DNA of 64,000 nucleotides, from the NCBI RefSeq assembly GCF_026559675.1, contig NZ_CP092891.1, positions 2,232,001 to 2,296,000 on the forward strand. Reading direction: 5' to 3'. The notes below the pieces were generated by a model. The model saw nothing but the letters and a program-made list of their open reading frames with translations. It searched no databases and was not told the origin of the DNA. The position numbers and the translations under genes are program-made. How positions within the stretch are numbered: the first letter of the stretch is position 1; every line of letters begins with the position of its first letter. Below are positions 28,579 through 37,021 of this stretch, piece by piece. The DNA comes from Microbacterium oxydans. Lineage in GTDB: Bacteria; Actinomycetota; Actinomycetes; Actinomycetales; Microbacteriaceae.

Positions 28579-29327
28579 CGCCACCCCGCCTCGATACCTC
28601 GGAGGCAGGCGGAGGCAGTCGCCCGGTCGTCCTCATCGGCGACATGACCGCCGAACCGGACCCGCTCGTAGAGGGCCAGCAGCGCGACGACCTCCGCGGC
28701 GATCCCGGCACGCCGCCCGATGATCCGCACGGTGAACTCGCTCGGGGTCTCGTTGACGCCACGCCCGGCCCCGGCATCCGCGGCGGACTCCTCCAGTCCC
28801 ACCCATGCCGCGACGATGCTGTCACCCGGAACGGGCCTCTCGTCGATCGTCTGCAGCGCCGCGGCGATGCCGCGTCGGATCGTCGCCTCGTCCGGCTCGA
28901 CCTCGACGGGCGCGCCCGCGACGGCCACGGCGTCGATCTGCGCCGCGTCCCGCCGGGCGAGCGGACGATCGCGCCAGCGCTCCAGGAGGTACCTGATCAG
29001 CATCCGCAGACCGAAGTACACCAGCGTGAGCACGAACGCCGCGACGATGGCGGTGAGGATGATGCCGATGATCGCGAGCAGCGGGGAATCGTCGGGGGGT
29101 TCGAGCGGCGGCGCGGTCTCTCCGGGAGTCTGCGTCGGCAGCTCGTCGATCGGTACGGCCGGGAGCTCGAACGCCCAGTCGCCGAACTGCGGGAGTCCCT
29201 GCGCGGCAGCGGCGAGCATGATCGTCGCGAACAGCCCCGTGATCGCGATCAGCGGCAGCAGCAGCCGCCGGGGCCGCGTTCTCGCCGCACGCTCCCCCTC
29301 CGGGGCCGAGGTCTCGGAGCGCGACAT
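28575..29327 (-). CDS. DUF4129-like membrane protein
   Basis: About 250 residues. One membrane helix near the start (LLLPLIAITGLFATIMLAAA), an external Pro-rich stretch (PTQTPGETAPPLEPP), a second helix (LLAIIGIILTAIVAAFVLTL), then a cytoplasmic domain. That domain contains IRRGIAAALQTID, IVAAWVGLEESAADAGAGR and ETPSEFTVRI, and ends with VVALLALYERVRFGG, the pattern of DUF4129, which often accompanies transglutaminase-like and MoxR genes. Start choice is uncertain: ATG 29327 has GGAGG almost touching it, while a GTG at 29354 has no ribosome site. First gene of the MoxR cluster. Confidence 0.8.
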   Translation of the reverse strand: MSRSETSAPEGERAARTRPRRLLLPLIAITGLFATIMLAAAAQGLPQFGDWAFELPAVPIDELPTQTPGETAPPLEPPDDSPLLAIIGIILTAIVAAFVLTLVYFGLRMLIRYLLERWRDRPLARRDAAQIDAVAVAGAPVEVEPDEATIRRGIAAALQTIDERPVPGDSIVAAWVGLEESAADAGAGRGVNETPSEFTVRIIGRRAGIAAEVVALLALYERVRFGGHVADEDDRATASACLRGIEAGWR

Positions 29328-29398
29328 GCCTCCACCATAGGGGCTGTCTTCCACGCGACCGCGTGAGCGACGCGGCGGGAGGACGACGCAGCGACGGT

Positions 29399-29842
29399 TC
29401 AGCCGAGGTCGGGGCGTCTTCCGGCGAACGGACCGAGACCGTCGCGGAGGGCGGCGATCTCGTCGATGCCCATGCCGACCGCCGACATGACCTGGTGCGG
29501 GACGTCGACGGCACGCTCGCGGAGTGCTGCCCCGGCGTCGGTCAGCGTGATCTCCAGGCGCCGCTCGTCCTCGCTGCTCCGCTGTCGAGCCACGAGCCCT
29601 TCGGCTTCCAGTCTCTTCACGAGGGGTGATGCCGTGGCCGGCTCCAGGGCGAGATCGACGGCGAGGTCGTTCAGCGTGCGGGGCGCGCGCTCCCAGAGGG
29701 CCAGCATCACGAGGTACTGCGGGTGGGTGAGGCCGAGCGGCTCGAGGATCGGGCGATAGAGCGCGACGACGTTGCGTGCCGCGGTCACCAGGGCGAAGCA
29801 GAGCTGGTTCTCCAGCTTGAGCAGGTCATCGGTTGCCGTCAC
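29399..29842 (-). CDS. MarR-family transcriptional regulator
   Basis: A 147-residue winged-helix regulator, GTG start. The dimerisation helix LLKLENQLCFALVTAARNVV and PLGLTHPQYLVMLALWERAP are followed by the DNA-recognition unit LNDLAVDLALEPATASPLVKRLEAEG and the wing RQRSSEDERRLEITLTDAG. The similarity to OhrR-like members includes a single N-terminal Cys (QLCFAL) that could sense oxidants; this is an inference. It is divergent from a small zinc-ribbon gene with only 39 bases between the two starts. An inverted repeat in that gap is the likely operator. Confidence 0.92.
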   Translation of the reverse strand: MTATDDLLKLENQLCFALVTAARNVVALYRPILEPLGLTHPQYLVMLALWERAPRTLNDLAVDLALEPATASPLVKRLEAEGLVARQRSSEDERRLEITLTDAGAALRERAVDVPHQVMSAVGMGIDEIAALRDGLGPFAGRRPDLG

Positions 29843-29870
29843 ACGGGAGACTATACATCTGCGCTAATAG

Positions 29871-29882
29871 TTAGTACACTAA
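29871..29882. promoter_or_regulatory. Candidate MarR operator / divergent promoter
   Basis: TTAGT-AC-ACTAA is a perfect 5-base inverted repeat with a 2-base spacer, in an unusually AT-rich island. It ends at the first base of the ATG of the plus-strand gene and lies 29 bases upstream of the marR start. Confidence 0.5.
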
Positions 29883-30130
29883 TGAACATGGCACAGGACT
29901 CCGACCGCCCACCCCTCCGCACCCGCATCCGCGAGGCAGGAGGCCTCTACGCCTGGGTGAACACGAACCTGATCCGCTTCGCCGGTCCGGCCTCGGTGGG
30001 TCCCTACGAGAAGACCCCGCCGCCCAGCGCCTCCGAACGTGCGGAGCGCGCCTGCCCGCTGTGCGGCGCCCCCATGACGCAGCACGAGATCGATCGTTCC
30101 GGACCGAAGACCCTGGTGCACTGCCCCTGA
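29882..30130 (+). CDS. Small zinc-ribbon-like protein, possibly leaderless
   Basis: An 82-residue soluble protein. The C-terminal part has CPLCGAPMTQH at residues 58-68 and ends VHCP (H80, C81). This gives CxxC plus His/Cys ligands, consistent with a single zinc site. The N-terminal 50 residues (RTRIREAGGLYAWVNTNLIR) are basic and carry no known domain. No ribosome binding site precedes the ATG at 29882, and the candidate promoter/operator abuts the start, so the mRNA may be leaderless; a second in-frame ATG lies at 29888. Divergent from marR, hence probably controlled by it. Function unknown. Confidence 0.7.
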   Translation: MNMAQDSDRPPLRTRIREAGGLYAWVNTNLIRFAGPASVGPYEKTPPPSASERAERACPLCGAPMTQHEIDRSGPKTLVHCP

Positions 30131-30139
30131 CTCCGGCCC

Positions 30140-30496
30140 CTAGCGGTCGTCCTGCCCGGGGGCCTCAACAGCCGCCCCGGTCGACTCCCGCGCGACGTCG
30201 AGCCAGAACATGAGTTCGGCGTCGTCTTCGATGACCGCGGGCACGATATCCAGCCACCCCGAGCCCATCGTGCGGGACCCCATCACGGCGCGCGCCACCC
30301 CCGGGCGGGTCAGCAGCGCCGCGCCGCTCTCGTCGTCCACGCGCACCAGGAGGACGCCACCGGAGCGGGCTCCGAGGAGGATGCGACCGTCGTCGAGGAA
30401 CGCGCGCGTGCCGAACATGCGTCGCTCTTCGATCTCGTCGTCGGCGCTCAGGAGCGCCCGGATCCGATCCGCGAGCTCGTTCCCTGCGGCATCCAT
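30140..30496 (-). CDS. TfoX N-terminal domain protein
   Basis: A 118-residue protein with the TfoX/Sxy N-terminal fold. Characteristic segments are EERRMFGTRAFLDDGRILLG near residues 22-41, GGVLLVRVDDES and MGSGWLDIVPAVIEDD. Full TfoX regulates competence in gamma-proteobacteria and has a second domain, absent here. The stand-alone N-terminal domain is common in actinobacteria with no defined role. It follows uvrB by 11 bases on the same strand and converges with the small zinc-ribbon gene, whose stop is 9 bases away. Confidence 0.82.
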   Translation of the reverse strand: MDAAGNELADRIRALLSADDEIEERRMFGTRAFLDDGRILLGARSGGVLLVRVDDESGAALLTRPGVARAVMGSRTMGSGWLDIVPAVIEDDAELMFWLDVARESTGAAVEAPGQDDR

Positions 30497-30507
30497 CGGC
30501 GCCTCGC

Positions 30508-32580
30508 TTACGCGTGCCCTGCGCGTTCCATCGCGCGGAGCTCCTTCTTGAGGTCCTGCACCTCGTCACGCAGGCGCCCGGCGAGCTCGAACTTCAGCTC
30601 GCTCGCGGCGGCGAGCATCTGATCCGTCAGATCCTGGATCGTCGCCTCGAGCTGCTGCGCGCCCTCCGCGGCGATACCGGTGCGACGCAGGTTCGGGGTC
30701 GGCGACTTGCCCTTCCCCGATGCGCGACCACGACTCGACATCAGGTCCGCGGTGTCGGCGCCCTCTCGTGCCAGCACCTCGGTGATGTCCGCGATGCGCT
30801 TGCGCAGCGGCTGCGGGTCGATCCCGTGCTCCTTGTTGTACGCGACCTGCTTCTCCCGGCGACGGTCCGTCTCGTCGATCGCCTTCTTCATGGAGTCGGT
30901 CATGTTGTCGGCGTACATGTGCACTTCACCGGACACGTTTCGGGCTGCGCGACCGATCGTCTGGATGAGCGAGGTCCCCGAACGCAGGAACCCTTCCTTG
31001 TCCGCGTCGAGGATGGCGACCAGCGAGACCTCCGGAAGGTCGAGGCCCTCTCGGAGCAGGTTGATGCCGACGAGAACGTCGTAGACGCCGGCGCGCAGCT
31101 CGCTGAGGAGCTCGACCCGGCGCAGCGTGTCGACGTCGGAGTGCAGGTAGCGGACGCGGACCCCGTGCTCGCCGAGGAAGTCGGTGAGCTCCTCCGACAT
31201 CTTCTTCGTCAGGGTGGTCACGAGGACGCGCTCGTCACGCTCGACGCGCAGGCGGATCTCCTCGAGCAGGTCGTCGATCTGTCCCTTCGACGGCTTGACC
31301 ACGATGTGCGGGTCGACCAGGCCGGTCGGACGGATGATCTGCTCGACGATGCCGTCGGCGATCCCCATCTCGTACTTGCCGGGGGTCGCCGAGAGGTACA
31401 CGGTCTGCCCGATCCGGTTCTTGAACTCGTCCCAGCGCAACGGACGGTTGTCCATCGCGCTCGGCAGGCGGAACCCGTGATCGACGAGCGTCCGCTTGCG
31501 CGACGCGTCGCCCTCGTACATCGCGCCGATCTGCGGCACCGTGACGTGCGATTCGTCGATCACGAGCAGGAAGTCGTCGGGGAAGAAGTCGAGCAGGGTG
31601 TGCGGCGGCTCGCCCGGCTCACGTCCGTCCATGTGGCGCGAGTAGTTCTCGATGCCGGAGCAGAAGCCCAGCTGCTGCAGCATCTCGAGGTCGAACGTCG
31701 TGCGCATGCGCAGACGCTGAGCCTCCAGGAGCTTGCCCTGCCGCTCGAACTCGGCGAGGCGCTCTTCGAGCTCGGCCTCGATCGTGCCGATGGAGCGCTG
31801 GATGACGTCGGTGCCGGCCACGTAGTGGGATGCCGGGAAGATCGGCACCGAGTCGAGCTTCTCGATGACCTCGCCCGTGAGCGGGTGGAGCGAGTACAGC
31901 GCCTCGATCTCGTCGCCGAAGAGCTCGATGCGGATGGCGTGCTCCTCGTAGACCGGGATGATCTCGATGGTGTCGCCGCGCACGCGGAAGTTCCCGCGGG
32001 AGAAGTCGACGTCGTTGCGGTTGTACTGCATGGCGATGAACTGGCGGATGAGGGCGTCGCGGTCGTACCGCTCCCCCACCTGCAGCGCGACCATCGCACG
32101 GAGGTACTCCTCCGGCGCGCCGAGTCCGTAGATGCACGACACGGTGGAGACCACCACCACGTCACGACGGCTCAGCAGCGAGTTGGTGGTGGAGTGCCGC
32201 AGCCGCTCGACCTCGGAGTTGATCGAGGAGTCCTTCTCGATGAAGGTGTCCGTCTGAGGGACGTAGGCCTCGGGCTGGTAGTAGTCGTAGTACGAGACGA
32301 AGTACTCGACGGCGTTGTTCGGCATCAGCTCGCGGAACTCGTTCGCCAGCTGGGCGGCCAGGGTCTTGTTGTGCGCGAGCACCAGCGTCGGGCGCTGCAC
32401 CTGCTCGACGAGCCACGCCGTGGTCGCCGACTTGCCGGTACCGGTCGCACCGAGCAGCACGACGTCGGTCTCTCCCGCGTTGATCCGCGCCGCCAGCTCG
32501 GCGATGGCCTTCGGCTGGTCGCCGGCCGGCGCGTACTCGCTGATGACCTCGAAGGGGCGGACACTGCGCGTGGGTTGCAT
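30508..32580 (-). CDS. uvrB: Excinuclease ABC subunit B
   Basis: This 690-residue helicase-like protein verifies damage and positions UvrC. Walker A is [18 protein letters not shown] near residue 40. The beta-hairpin region follows ([20 protein letters not shown]). The DEAD-like box is [11 protein letters not shown], motif VI is [19 protein letters not shown] and the C-terminal UVR domain is [20 protein letters not shown]. It is separate from uvrA-uvrC but on the same strand 5 kb away. I saw no clear LexA box in the short gap upstream. Confidence 0.97.
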   Translation of the reverse strand: MQPTRSVRPFEVISEYAPAGDQPKAIAELAARINAGETDVVLLGATGTGKSATTAWLVEQVQRPTLVLAHNKTLAAQLANEFRELMPNNAVEYFVSYYDYYQPEAYVPQTDTFIEKDSSINSEVERLRHSTTNSLLSRRDVVVVSTVSCIYGLGAPEEYLRAMVALQVGERYDRDALIRQFIAMQYNRNDVDFSRGNFRVRGDTIEIIPVYEEHAIRIELFGDEIEALYSLHPLTGEVIEKLDSVPIFPASHYVAGTDVIQRSIGTIEAELEERLAEFERQGKLLEAQRLRMRTTFDLEMLQQLGFCSGIENYSRHMDGREPGEPPHTLLDFFPDDFLLVIDESHVTVPQIGAMYEGDASRKRTLVDHGFRLPSAMDNRPLRWDEFKNRIGQTVYLSATPGKYEMGIADGIVEQIIRPTGLVDPHIVVKPSKGQIDDLLEEIRLRVERDERVLVTTLTKKMSEELTDFLGEHGVRVRYLHSDVDTLRRVELLSELRAGVYDVLVGINLLREGLDLPEVSLVAILDADKEGFLRSGTSLIQTIGRAARNVSGEVHMYADNMTDSMKKAIDETDRRREKQVAYNKEHGIDPQPLRKRIADITEVLAREGADTADLMSSRGRASGKGKSPTPNLRRTGIAAEGAQQLEATIQDLTDQMLAAASELKFELAGRLRDEVQDLKKELRAMERAGHA

Positions 32581-32617
32581 ACCTCCAGCGTATGCCGCCC
32601 CTCCGACATCGAGGCCG

Positions 32618-33157
32618 TCAGGCGACGAGCACAGCCGTCTTGGACGAGGGCTCCGAGGCCCAGGTCGTCGAGCCGCCGTTGAGCACGGCCATGCTGGCCC
32701 TCGACTCGAGTTCCCCGGGCGCGGATCCGATCACATTGAAGGTCAGCGCGTCGCCGAAGCTCGCCGGCGTCCGGGTGAACGTGAACGTCGTCGCCGACGA
32801 CCCGCTCGGGGGCGACGGCACCCATGCGTCCAGGCGCGTGCCGGGATCGAGTGTGACCGGCGTGCTGAACTGCACGACGACCACGAGCGACGCTCCGGCG
32901 GGCGGACTCACCCACGGCGTGGAACGGTAGCCGATCTGCGTGCTGAACGTGGCTTTCAGCCCGCCGGCCGCAGCCGCCAGCGCCGTGAACCCACCCTGCG
33001 CCTCGGCAGCCCAGTAGTAGTTCGCCTCACGGTTCGTGAGGTTGTTCCCGCTGGCCGCTGCCATCGGCAGGGCCACCGCCGCTGCGATCACGGGCACCGA
33101 CCACGCAGCACTCGCGACGAGACTCCGACGAGAGATCCCCTGATTCTCCTGTTGCAT
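32618..33157 (-). CDS. Putative secreted protein with Tat-like signal
   Basis: A 179-residue protein. The N-terminus [19 protein letters not shown] carries a twin-arginine SRRSLV motif followed by a hydrophobic stretch ([16 protein letters not shown]), suggesting export by the Tat pathway. The mature part is rich in Ser/Thr/Ala and looks beta-sheet rich ([40 protein letters not shown]), perhaps an immunoglobulin-like surface domain. No cysteine or catalytic motif seen. A GGGGAG lies 7 bases before the ATG. It stands between the MFS gene and uvrB. Function unknown. Confidence 0.7.
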   Translation of the reverse strand: MQQENQGISRRSLVASAAWSVPVIAAAVALPMAAASGNNLTNREANYYWAAEAQGGFTALAAAAGGLKATFSTQIGYRSTPWVSPPAGASLVVVVQFSTPVTLDPGTRLDAWVPSPPSGSSATTFTFTRTPASFGDALTFNVIGSAPGELESRASMAVLNGGSTTWASEPSSKTAVLVA

Positions 33158-33297
33158 TTTCCGCTCCCCAGCGCGCGGAAAAGCAATCCCCCAGCAGACC
33201 ATCCCCTGGTGCGTCCCCACGCCCACGACCAGCCTATCAACGGTGCTCTCCGCCGACCCTGGGGCCGGCTGAGAGCCGCCCTCCCCGACGAGACGGC

Positions 33298-34509
33298 TCA
33301 GACCAGGCCGCTCCGCGCTCCGCGCAGCGCCGACACGGCGGCGAGGGCGGCCGCTGCGCACATCGCCAGGATCACGGCGACGAACCAGCTCCAGCTCGCC
33401 GCCCCGAACACGAGTCCGAGCGCCCACCCGAACAGGCTCGAGCCCGCATAGTAGGCGAAGTAGTACAGCGATGACGCCTGCGCCCTGCTGGCCGCACCGG
33501 CGGCGACCGGAGTCCATCCCGACGCCACCGCATGGGCCCCGAAGAAGCCGGCGGTGAAGAGAACGAGCCCCAGCAACACGATGGCGGCGAGGGGCACCAG
33601 CAGCAGGACCGCACCGATCGCCATCACGCCGATCGAGGCGAGGAGCACCGGGAAGCGGCCGACTCTGGAGGCGAGCGTCCCTGCCCCTGGTGAGGAGACC
33701 GTGCCGGCCAGGTACGCCAGGAAGAGCAGCGTCACCACCCACGCCGGCAGCGCGAACGGAGGTGCCGAGAGATGGAACCCCAGGTAGTTGTATACCGCGA
33801 CGAACGCGCCCATCAGTAGGAAGCCCTGCGCATACAGAGCCCACTGCACCCGGGAGCGCAGAGGTCCGCGGAGCCGCTCGAGAATGCCGGGGCCGCGGTC
33901 GACCCGCAGACGTCCGGGGACGAATCCGCGTGCCCGGGGCGTGAGCGACAGGAAGAGGATCGCGGCCGCGAGGCAGACGACCGCGACGGACAGGATGCCG
34001 ACGCGCCAGCCGCCGACCTCCCCGACGATGCCGGAGACGATGCGCCCGAGCAGGCCGCCGACGGTGGTCCCGGCGATGTAGCTTCCCGCCGCCGTGGCCG
34101 CGTACCGTGCCGCCACCTCCTCGCTGAGGTAGGCGAGAGCCACCGCCGGTACGGCTCCCAGCGCCACGCCCTCCGCGAAACGGAGCAGGAGCAGCACCGC
34201 CATCTCCCCGCTCAGCGGCGCCGCGAGTCCGAACAGTGTCGCGAGGAGCACCCCCGTCGCCATAGCGGGCACCCGGCCGATGCGGTCCGCGACGATCGAC
34301 CACGGGATCACCGCGAGCGCCAGCCCGAGCGTTGCGGCCGAGACGCTCAGGGCCGCCGTTGCGGGTCCGACGGCGAGGTCGCTCGCGATCTGCGGCAGCA
34401 CGGCCTGTGCGGAGTAGAGCTGTGCGAACGTGGCGATCCCGGCGAAGAACAGACCGACGATGAGGCGACGGTACTCGCGCGATCCCGGCGCGTGGCCGGA
34501 GAAGGTCAC
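33298..34509 (-). CDS. Major facilitator superfamily transporter
   Basis: About 403 residues with 12 hydrophobic segments, e.g. LIVGLFFAGIATFAQLYSAQ, AALSVSAATLGLALAVIPWS and LGLVLFTAGFFGAHAVASGW. The loop-2 motif A region reads IVADRIGRVPAMATG. The FAQLYSAQAVLPQIA start resembles the YnfM/AraJ-like drug and sugar efflux group, but the substrate cannot be deduced. I prefer the GTG at 34509, which overlaps the coaE stop as GTGA, over a GTG at 34530 within coaE; neither has a strong ribosome site. Confidence 0.88.
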   Translation of the reverse strand: MTFSGHAPGSREYRRLIVGLFFAGIATFAQLYSAQAVLPQIASDLAVGPATAALSVSAATLGLALAVIPWSIVADRIGRVPAMATGVLLATLFGLAAPLSGEMAVLLLLRFAEGVALGAVPAVALAYLSEEVAARYAATAAGSYIAGTTVGGLLGRIVSGIVGEVGGWRVGILSVAVVCLAAAILFLSLTPRARGFVPGRLRVDRGPGILERLRGPLRSRVQWALYAQGFLLMGAFVAVYNYLGFHLSAPPFALPAWVVTLLFLAYLAGTVSSPGAGTLASRVGRFPVLLASIGVMAIGAVLLLVPLAAIVLLGLVLFTAGFFGAHAVASGWTPVAAGAASRAQASSLYYFAYYAGSSLFGWALGLVFGAASWSWFVAVILAMCAAAALAAVSALRGARSGLV

Positions 34510-35105
34510 GGGCGGCGGATCCGCTCCCACAGCGCATCCGTCTGCTCGAGCGTGTGCTCCAGGGTGCCCGCGGTGTCGATCACGACGTCGGCGATCGCGA
34601 GCCGGCGTTCGTCGGAGACCTGCGCGTCGATCCGGCCCTGCGCGGCGGGGGCGTCCATGCCGCGCAGCTCGACCAGACGACGAAGCCGTTCCGCGGCCGG
34701 GGCGTGAGCGACCACGATCAGGTCCCAGGGGTCGTCGACGCGCGCCTCGACCAGGAGGGGCACGTCGTAGACGACCACGGCGGCCGGGTCCGCAGCAGTC
34801 GCCGCATCGAACCGTCGTTGCGACTCTTCCCGCACGGCGGGGTGGACGATCGCGTTCAGCTGTGCGAGGCGTTCGGGGTTTCCGAAGACCTCAGCACCCA
34901 GTGCCGGACGGTCGAGCGCTCCGTCGACGGCGATGACGGACGGACCGAAAGTCTCCGCGATCCGCTCCAGCACCGGCGATCCGGGAGCCTGCACGTCGCG
35001 CACGATCTGATCGGCATCCACGATGACGGCACCGTGCTCCGCGAGACGCCTGGCGATGGTCGACTTCCCGGAGGCGATGCCGCCGGTGAGCGCGATGAGA
35101 GGCAT
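34506..35105 (-). CDS. coaE: Dephospho-CoA kinase
   Basis: This 199-residue P-loop kinase performs the last step of coenzyme A synthesis. The P-loop is GGIASGKSTIARRLAEHGA at residues 7-25. It is followed by VDADQIVRDV (substrate aspartate), the lid region ESQRRFDAATAADPAAVVVYD and DVPLLVEARVD, the usual CoaE motif, here with Val for Glu-Leu. Length is normal. In many actinobacteria coaE follows rpsA; here a 6.6-kb sulfur operon lies between them, while the distance to uvrB is filled by an MFS and a secreted-protein gene. Confidence 0.95.
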   Translation of the reverse strand: MPLIALTGGIASGKSTIARRLAEHGAVIVDADQIVRDVQAPGSPVLERIAETFGPSVIAVDGALDRPALGAEVFGNPERLAQLNAIVHPAVREESQRRFDAATAADPAAVVVYDVPLLVEARVDDPWDLIVVAHAPAAERLRRLVELRGMDAPAAQGRIDAQVSDERRLAIADVVIDTAGTLEHTLEQTDALWERIRRP

Positions 35106-35138
35106 GTGGCCAGTCTATGGTCCGCCCGGCGACGACGC

Positions 35139-35720
35139 TCAGCGCGCGAGCAGCTGACGCCGCGAGCTGATCACACCCGTGTCGAAGCCCGCCAGATGCA
35201 GTCCACCGTGGAAGCGCGCATGCTCGATCTTGATGCACCGGTCCATCACGACCGACACTCCGGCGGCCTCGGCGGTCGCCGCCGCCTCCTCGTTCCACGA
35301 CCCGAGCTGCAGCCACAGCGTCTGCGCGCCGACATCGATGGCCTCCTGCGCCACGCCGGGGAGGTCGTCGTGACGACGGAACACGTCGACGATGTCGGGC
35401 ACGACCGGCAGGTCCTTCAGGGACGCGTACACGGGCTGTCCGAGGATCTCGGTCTCGCGCGGGTTCACCAGGTACACGTCGTAGGCCGTACTGGACAGCA
35501 GGTACGTGGCGACGAAGAACGACGCGCGCGCCGGGTTGTTCGAGGCCCCGACGATCGCGATCGACTTCGCGCGCCGGAGCAGCGCGAACCGCTCCTGCTG
35601 GGTCGGTCCCACCCGGGTCCGGCCGGGCACGGCGGGGGCGCTCCCCGGCAGCGCGCAGGCCGCGGCATCCGTCGGCGTGGGCAGGGCGCAGGCGTCACCG
35701 GTGTTCGTCGTCGCAGTCAT
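35139..35720 (-). CDS. CoA-binding domain protein (YccU type)
   Basis: A 193-residue protein whose last 150 residues form a Rossmann-like CoA-binding domain. KSIAIVGASNNPARASFFVATYL is the nucleotide-binding loop. VYLVNPRETEILGQPVYASL and IVDVFRRHDDLPGVAQEAI follow, with the conserved CIKIEHARFHGG near the end. The first 40 residues are a disordered, Cys-containing extension (ACALPTPTDAAACALPGS). The gene overlaps the upstream metY-like gene as ATGA. This pairing with O-acetylhomoserine sulfhydrylase recurs in actinobacteria, so a regulatory or CoA-sensing role in methionine metabolism is plausible but unproven. Confidence 0.85.
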   Translation of the reverse strand: MTATTNTGDACALPTPTDAAACALPGSAPAVPGRTRVGPTQQERFALLRRAKSIAIVGASNNPARASFFVATYLLSSTAYDVYLVNPRETEILGQPVYASLKDLPVVPDIVDVFRRHDDLPGVAQEAIDVGAQTLWLQLGSWNEEAAATAEAAGVSVVMDRCIKIEHARFHGGLHLAGFDTGVISSRRQLLAR

Positions 35721-37021
35721 CGGGTCGCTCCCGTCGCGGTCGTCAGTGCCTGGTCGAGGTCCCAGATGATGTCCTCGGCGTCCTCGAGCCCTACCGAGAT
35801 GCGGATCAGGTCGGCACGCACACCGGCCGCGACCAGCTGTTCCGCGGTGAGCTGTCGGTGGGTGGTGGAGGCGGGGTGGATGACGAGCGTGCGGGCGTCG
35901 CCGATGTTCGCGAGGTGCGAGGCGAGCTGCAGGTTCTCGATGAGCGTCTCCCCCGCGGCCCGGCCGTCCTCCGCGGCGACGCCGAACGCGAAGACCGAGC
36001 CGGGTCCGAGCGGCAGGTACTTCGCCGCGCGCTCGTGGTGCGGGTGCCCCTCGAGTCCGGCCCAGGTGACATAGGCTACACGCGGATCCGACTCCAACCA
36101 GTCGGCGACGACACGCGCGTTCGCGAGGTGCGCGTCGATGCGCTGCGGGAGCGTCTCGATGCCCTGGAGCAGGTTGAACGCCGACTGCGGGCTGAGCGCC
36201 GGGCCGATGTCGCGCAGCTGCTCGGAGCGGAGCTTGGTGAGGAAGCCGTACTCGCCGAAGTTGTCCCACCACTTGATGCCGCCGTAGGACTCGACGGGCT
36301 CGGTCATCTGCGGGAACTTGCCGTTGCCCCAGTCGAAGGTCCCCTTCTCGATCACCACGCCGCCGAGGGTCGTGCCGTGTCCGCCGAGGAACTTGGTCAC
36401 GGAGTGGATCACGATGTCCGCGCCGTGCTCCAGCGGGCGTGCGAGGTACGGGGTCGCGAGGGTCGCGTCCACGACGAGCGGGACTCCCGCATCGTGCGCG
36501 ACGGCGGCGAGGCCCTCGATGTCGGCGATCTCCCCCGAGGGATTGCCGATCATCTCCACGTAGACCACCTTCGTCTCCGGACGGATCGCGGCCGCGAAGT
36601 CGGCCGGGTCCGTCGAGGCGACGAACGTCGTCTCGACCCCGAAGCGGCGCAGGGTGACGTCGAGCTGCGTGACCGTGCCGCCGTACAGCTGCGCGGCGGC
36701 GACGACGTGATCTCCGGCGCCGACGAGCGCGGCGAACGTGATGAACTCCGCGCTCATGCCCGAGGCGGTCGCGACGGCGCCGATGCCGCCCTCCAGGGAG
36801 GCCAGTCGCTCCTCCAGGGCGGCGACCGTCGGGTTGCCGATCCGGGAGTAGATGTTGCCGTACTTCTGGAGCGCGAAGAGGTTGCCCGCGTCCGCGGCAT
36901 CGTCGAACACGAAGGACGTGGTCTGGTAGATCGGCACCGCCCTCGCGCCGGTCGCCGCGTCGGGAGTGCCTCCGGCGTGCAGAGCTCTGGTGCGGAATCC
37001 GAAGCGGTGTTCTTCCGTCAT
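35717..37021 (-). CDS. metY: O-acetylhomoserine sulfhydrylase / aminocarboxypropyltransferase
   Basis: A 434-residue PLP enzyme of the Cys/Met-metabolism family that makes homocysteine from O-acetylhomoserine and sulfide. The N-terminal TRALHAGGTPDAATGARAVP, the cofactor region YSRIGNPTVAALEERLASLE, the PLP lysine in DIVIHSVTKFLGGHGTTLGG and the C-terminal LIRISVGLEDAEDI are all present. The length and the insert with WWDNFGEYGFL support the sulfhydrylase rather than cystathionine synthase. ATG overlaps the acs stop (ATGA). Located with a sulfonate importer, it likely captures sulfide released from imported sulfur compounds. Confidence 0.93.
   Translation of the reverse strand: MTEEHRFGFRTRALHAGGTPDAATGARAVPIYQTTSFVFDDAADAGNLFALQKYGNIYSRIGNPTVAALEERLASLEGGIGAVATASGMSAEFITFAALVGAGDHVVAAAQLYGGTVTQLDVTLRRFGVETTFVASTDPADFAAAIRPETKVVYVEMIGNPSGEIADIEGLAAVAHDAGVPLVVDATLATPYLARPLEHGADIVIHSVTKFLGGHGTTLGGVVIEKGTFDWGNGKFPQMTEPVESYGGIKWWDNFGEYGFLTKLRSEQLRDIGPALSPQSAFNLLQGIETLPQRIDAHLANARVVADWLESDPRVAYVTWAGLEGHPHHERAAKYLPLGPGSVFAFGVAAEDGRAAGETLIENLQLASHLANIGDARTLVIHPASTTHRQLTAEQLVAAGVRADLIRISVGLEDAEDIIWDLDQALTTATGATR

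Noticed and set aside
32581..32617. A LexA (SOS) box upstream of uvrB, and likewise upstream of uvrA
   Set aside because: No GAACnnnnGTTC-type site is present in the short upstream regions I could read. Boxes further away cannot be excluded.
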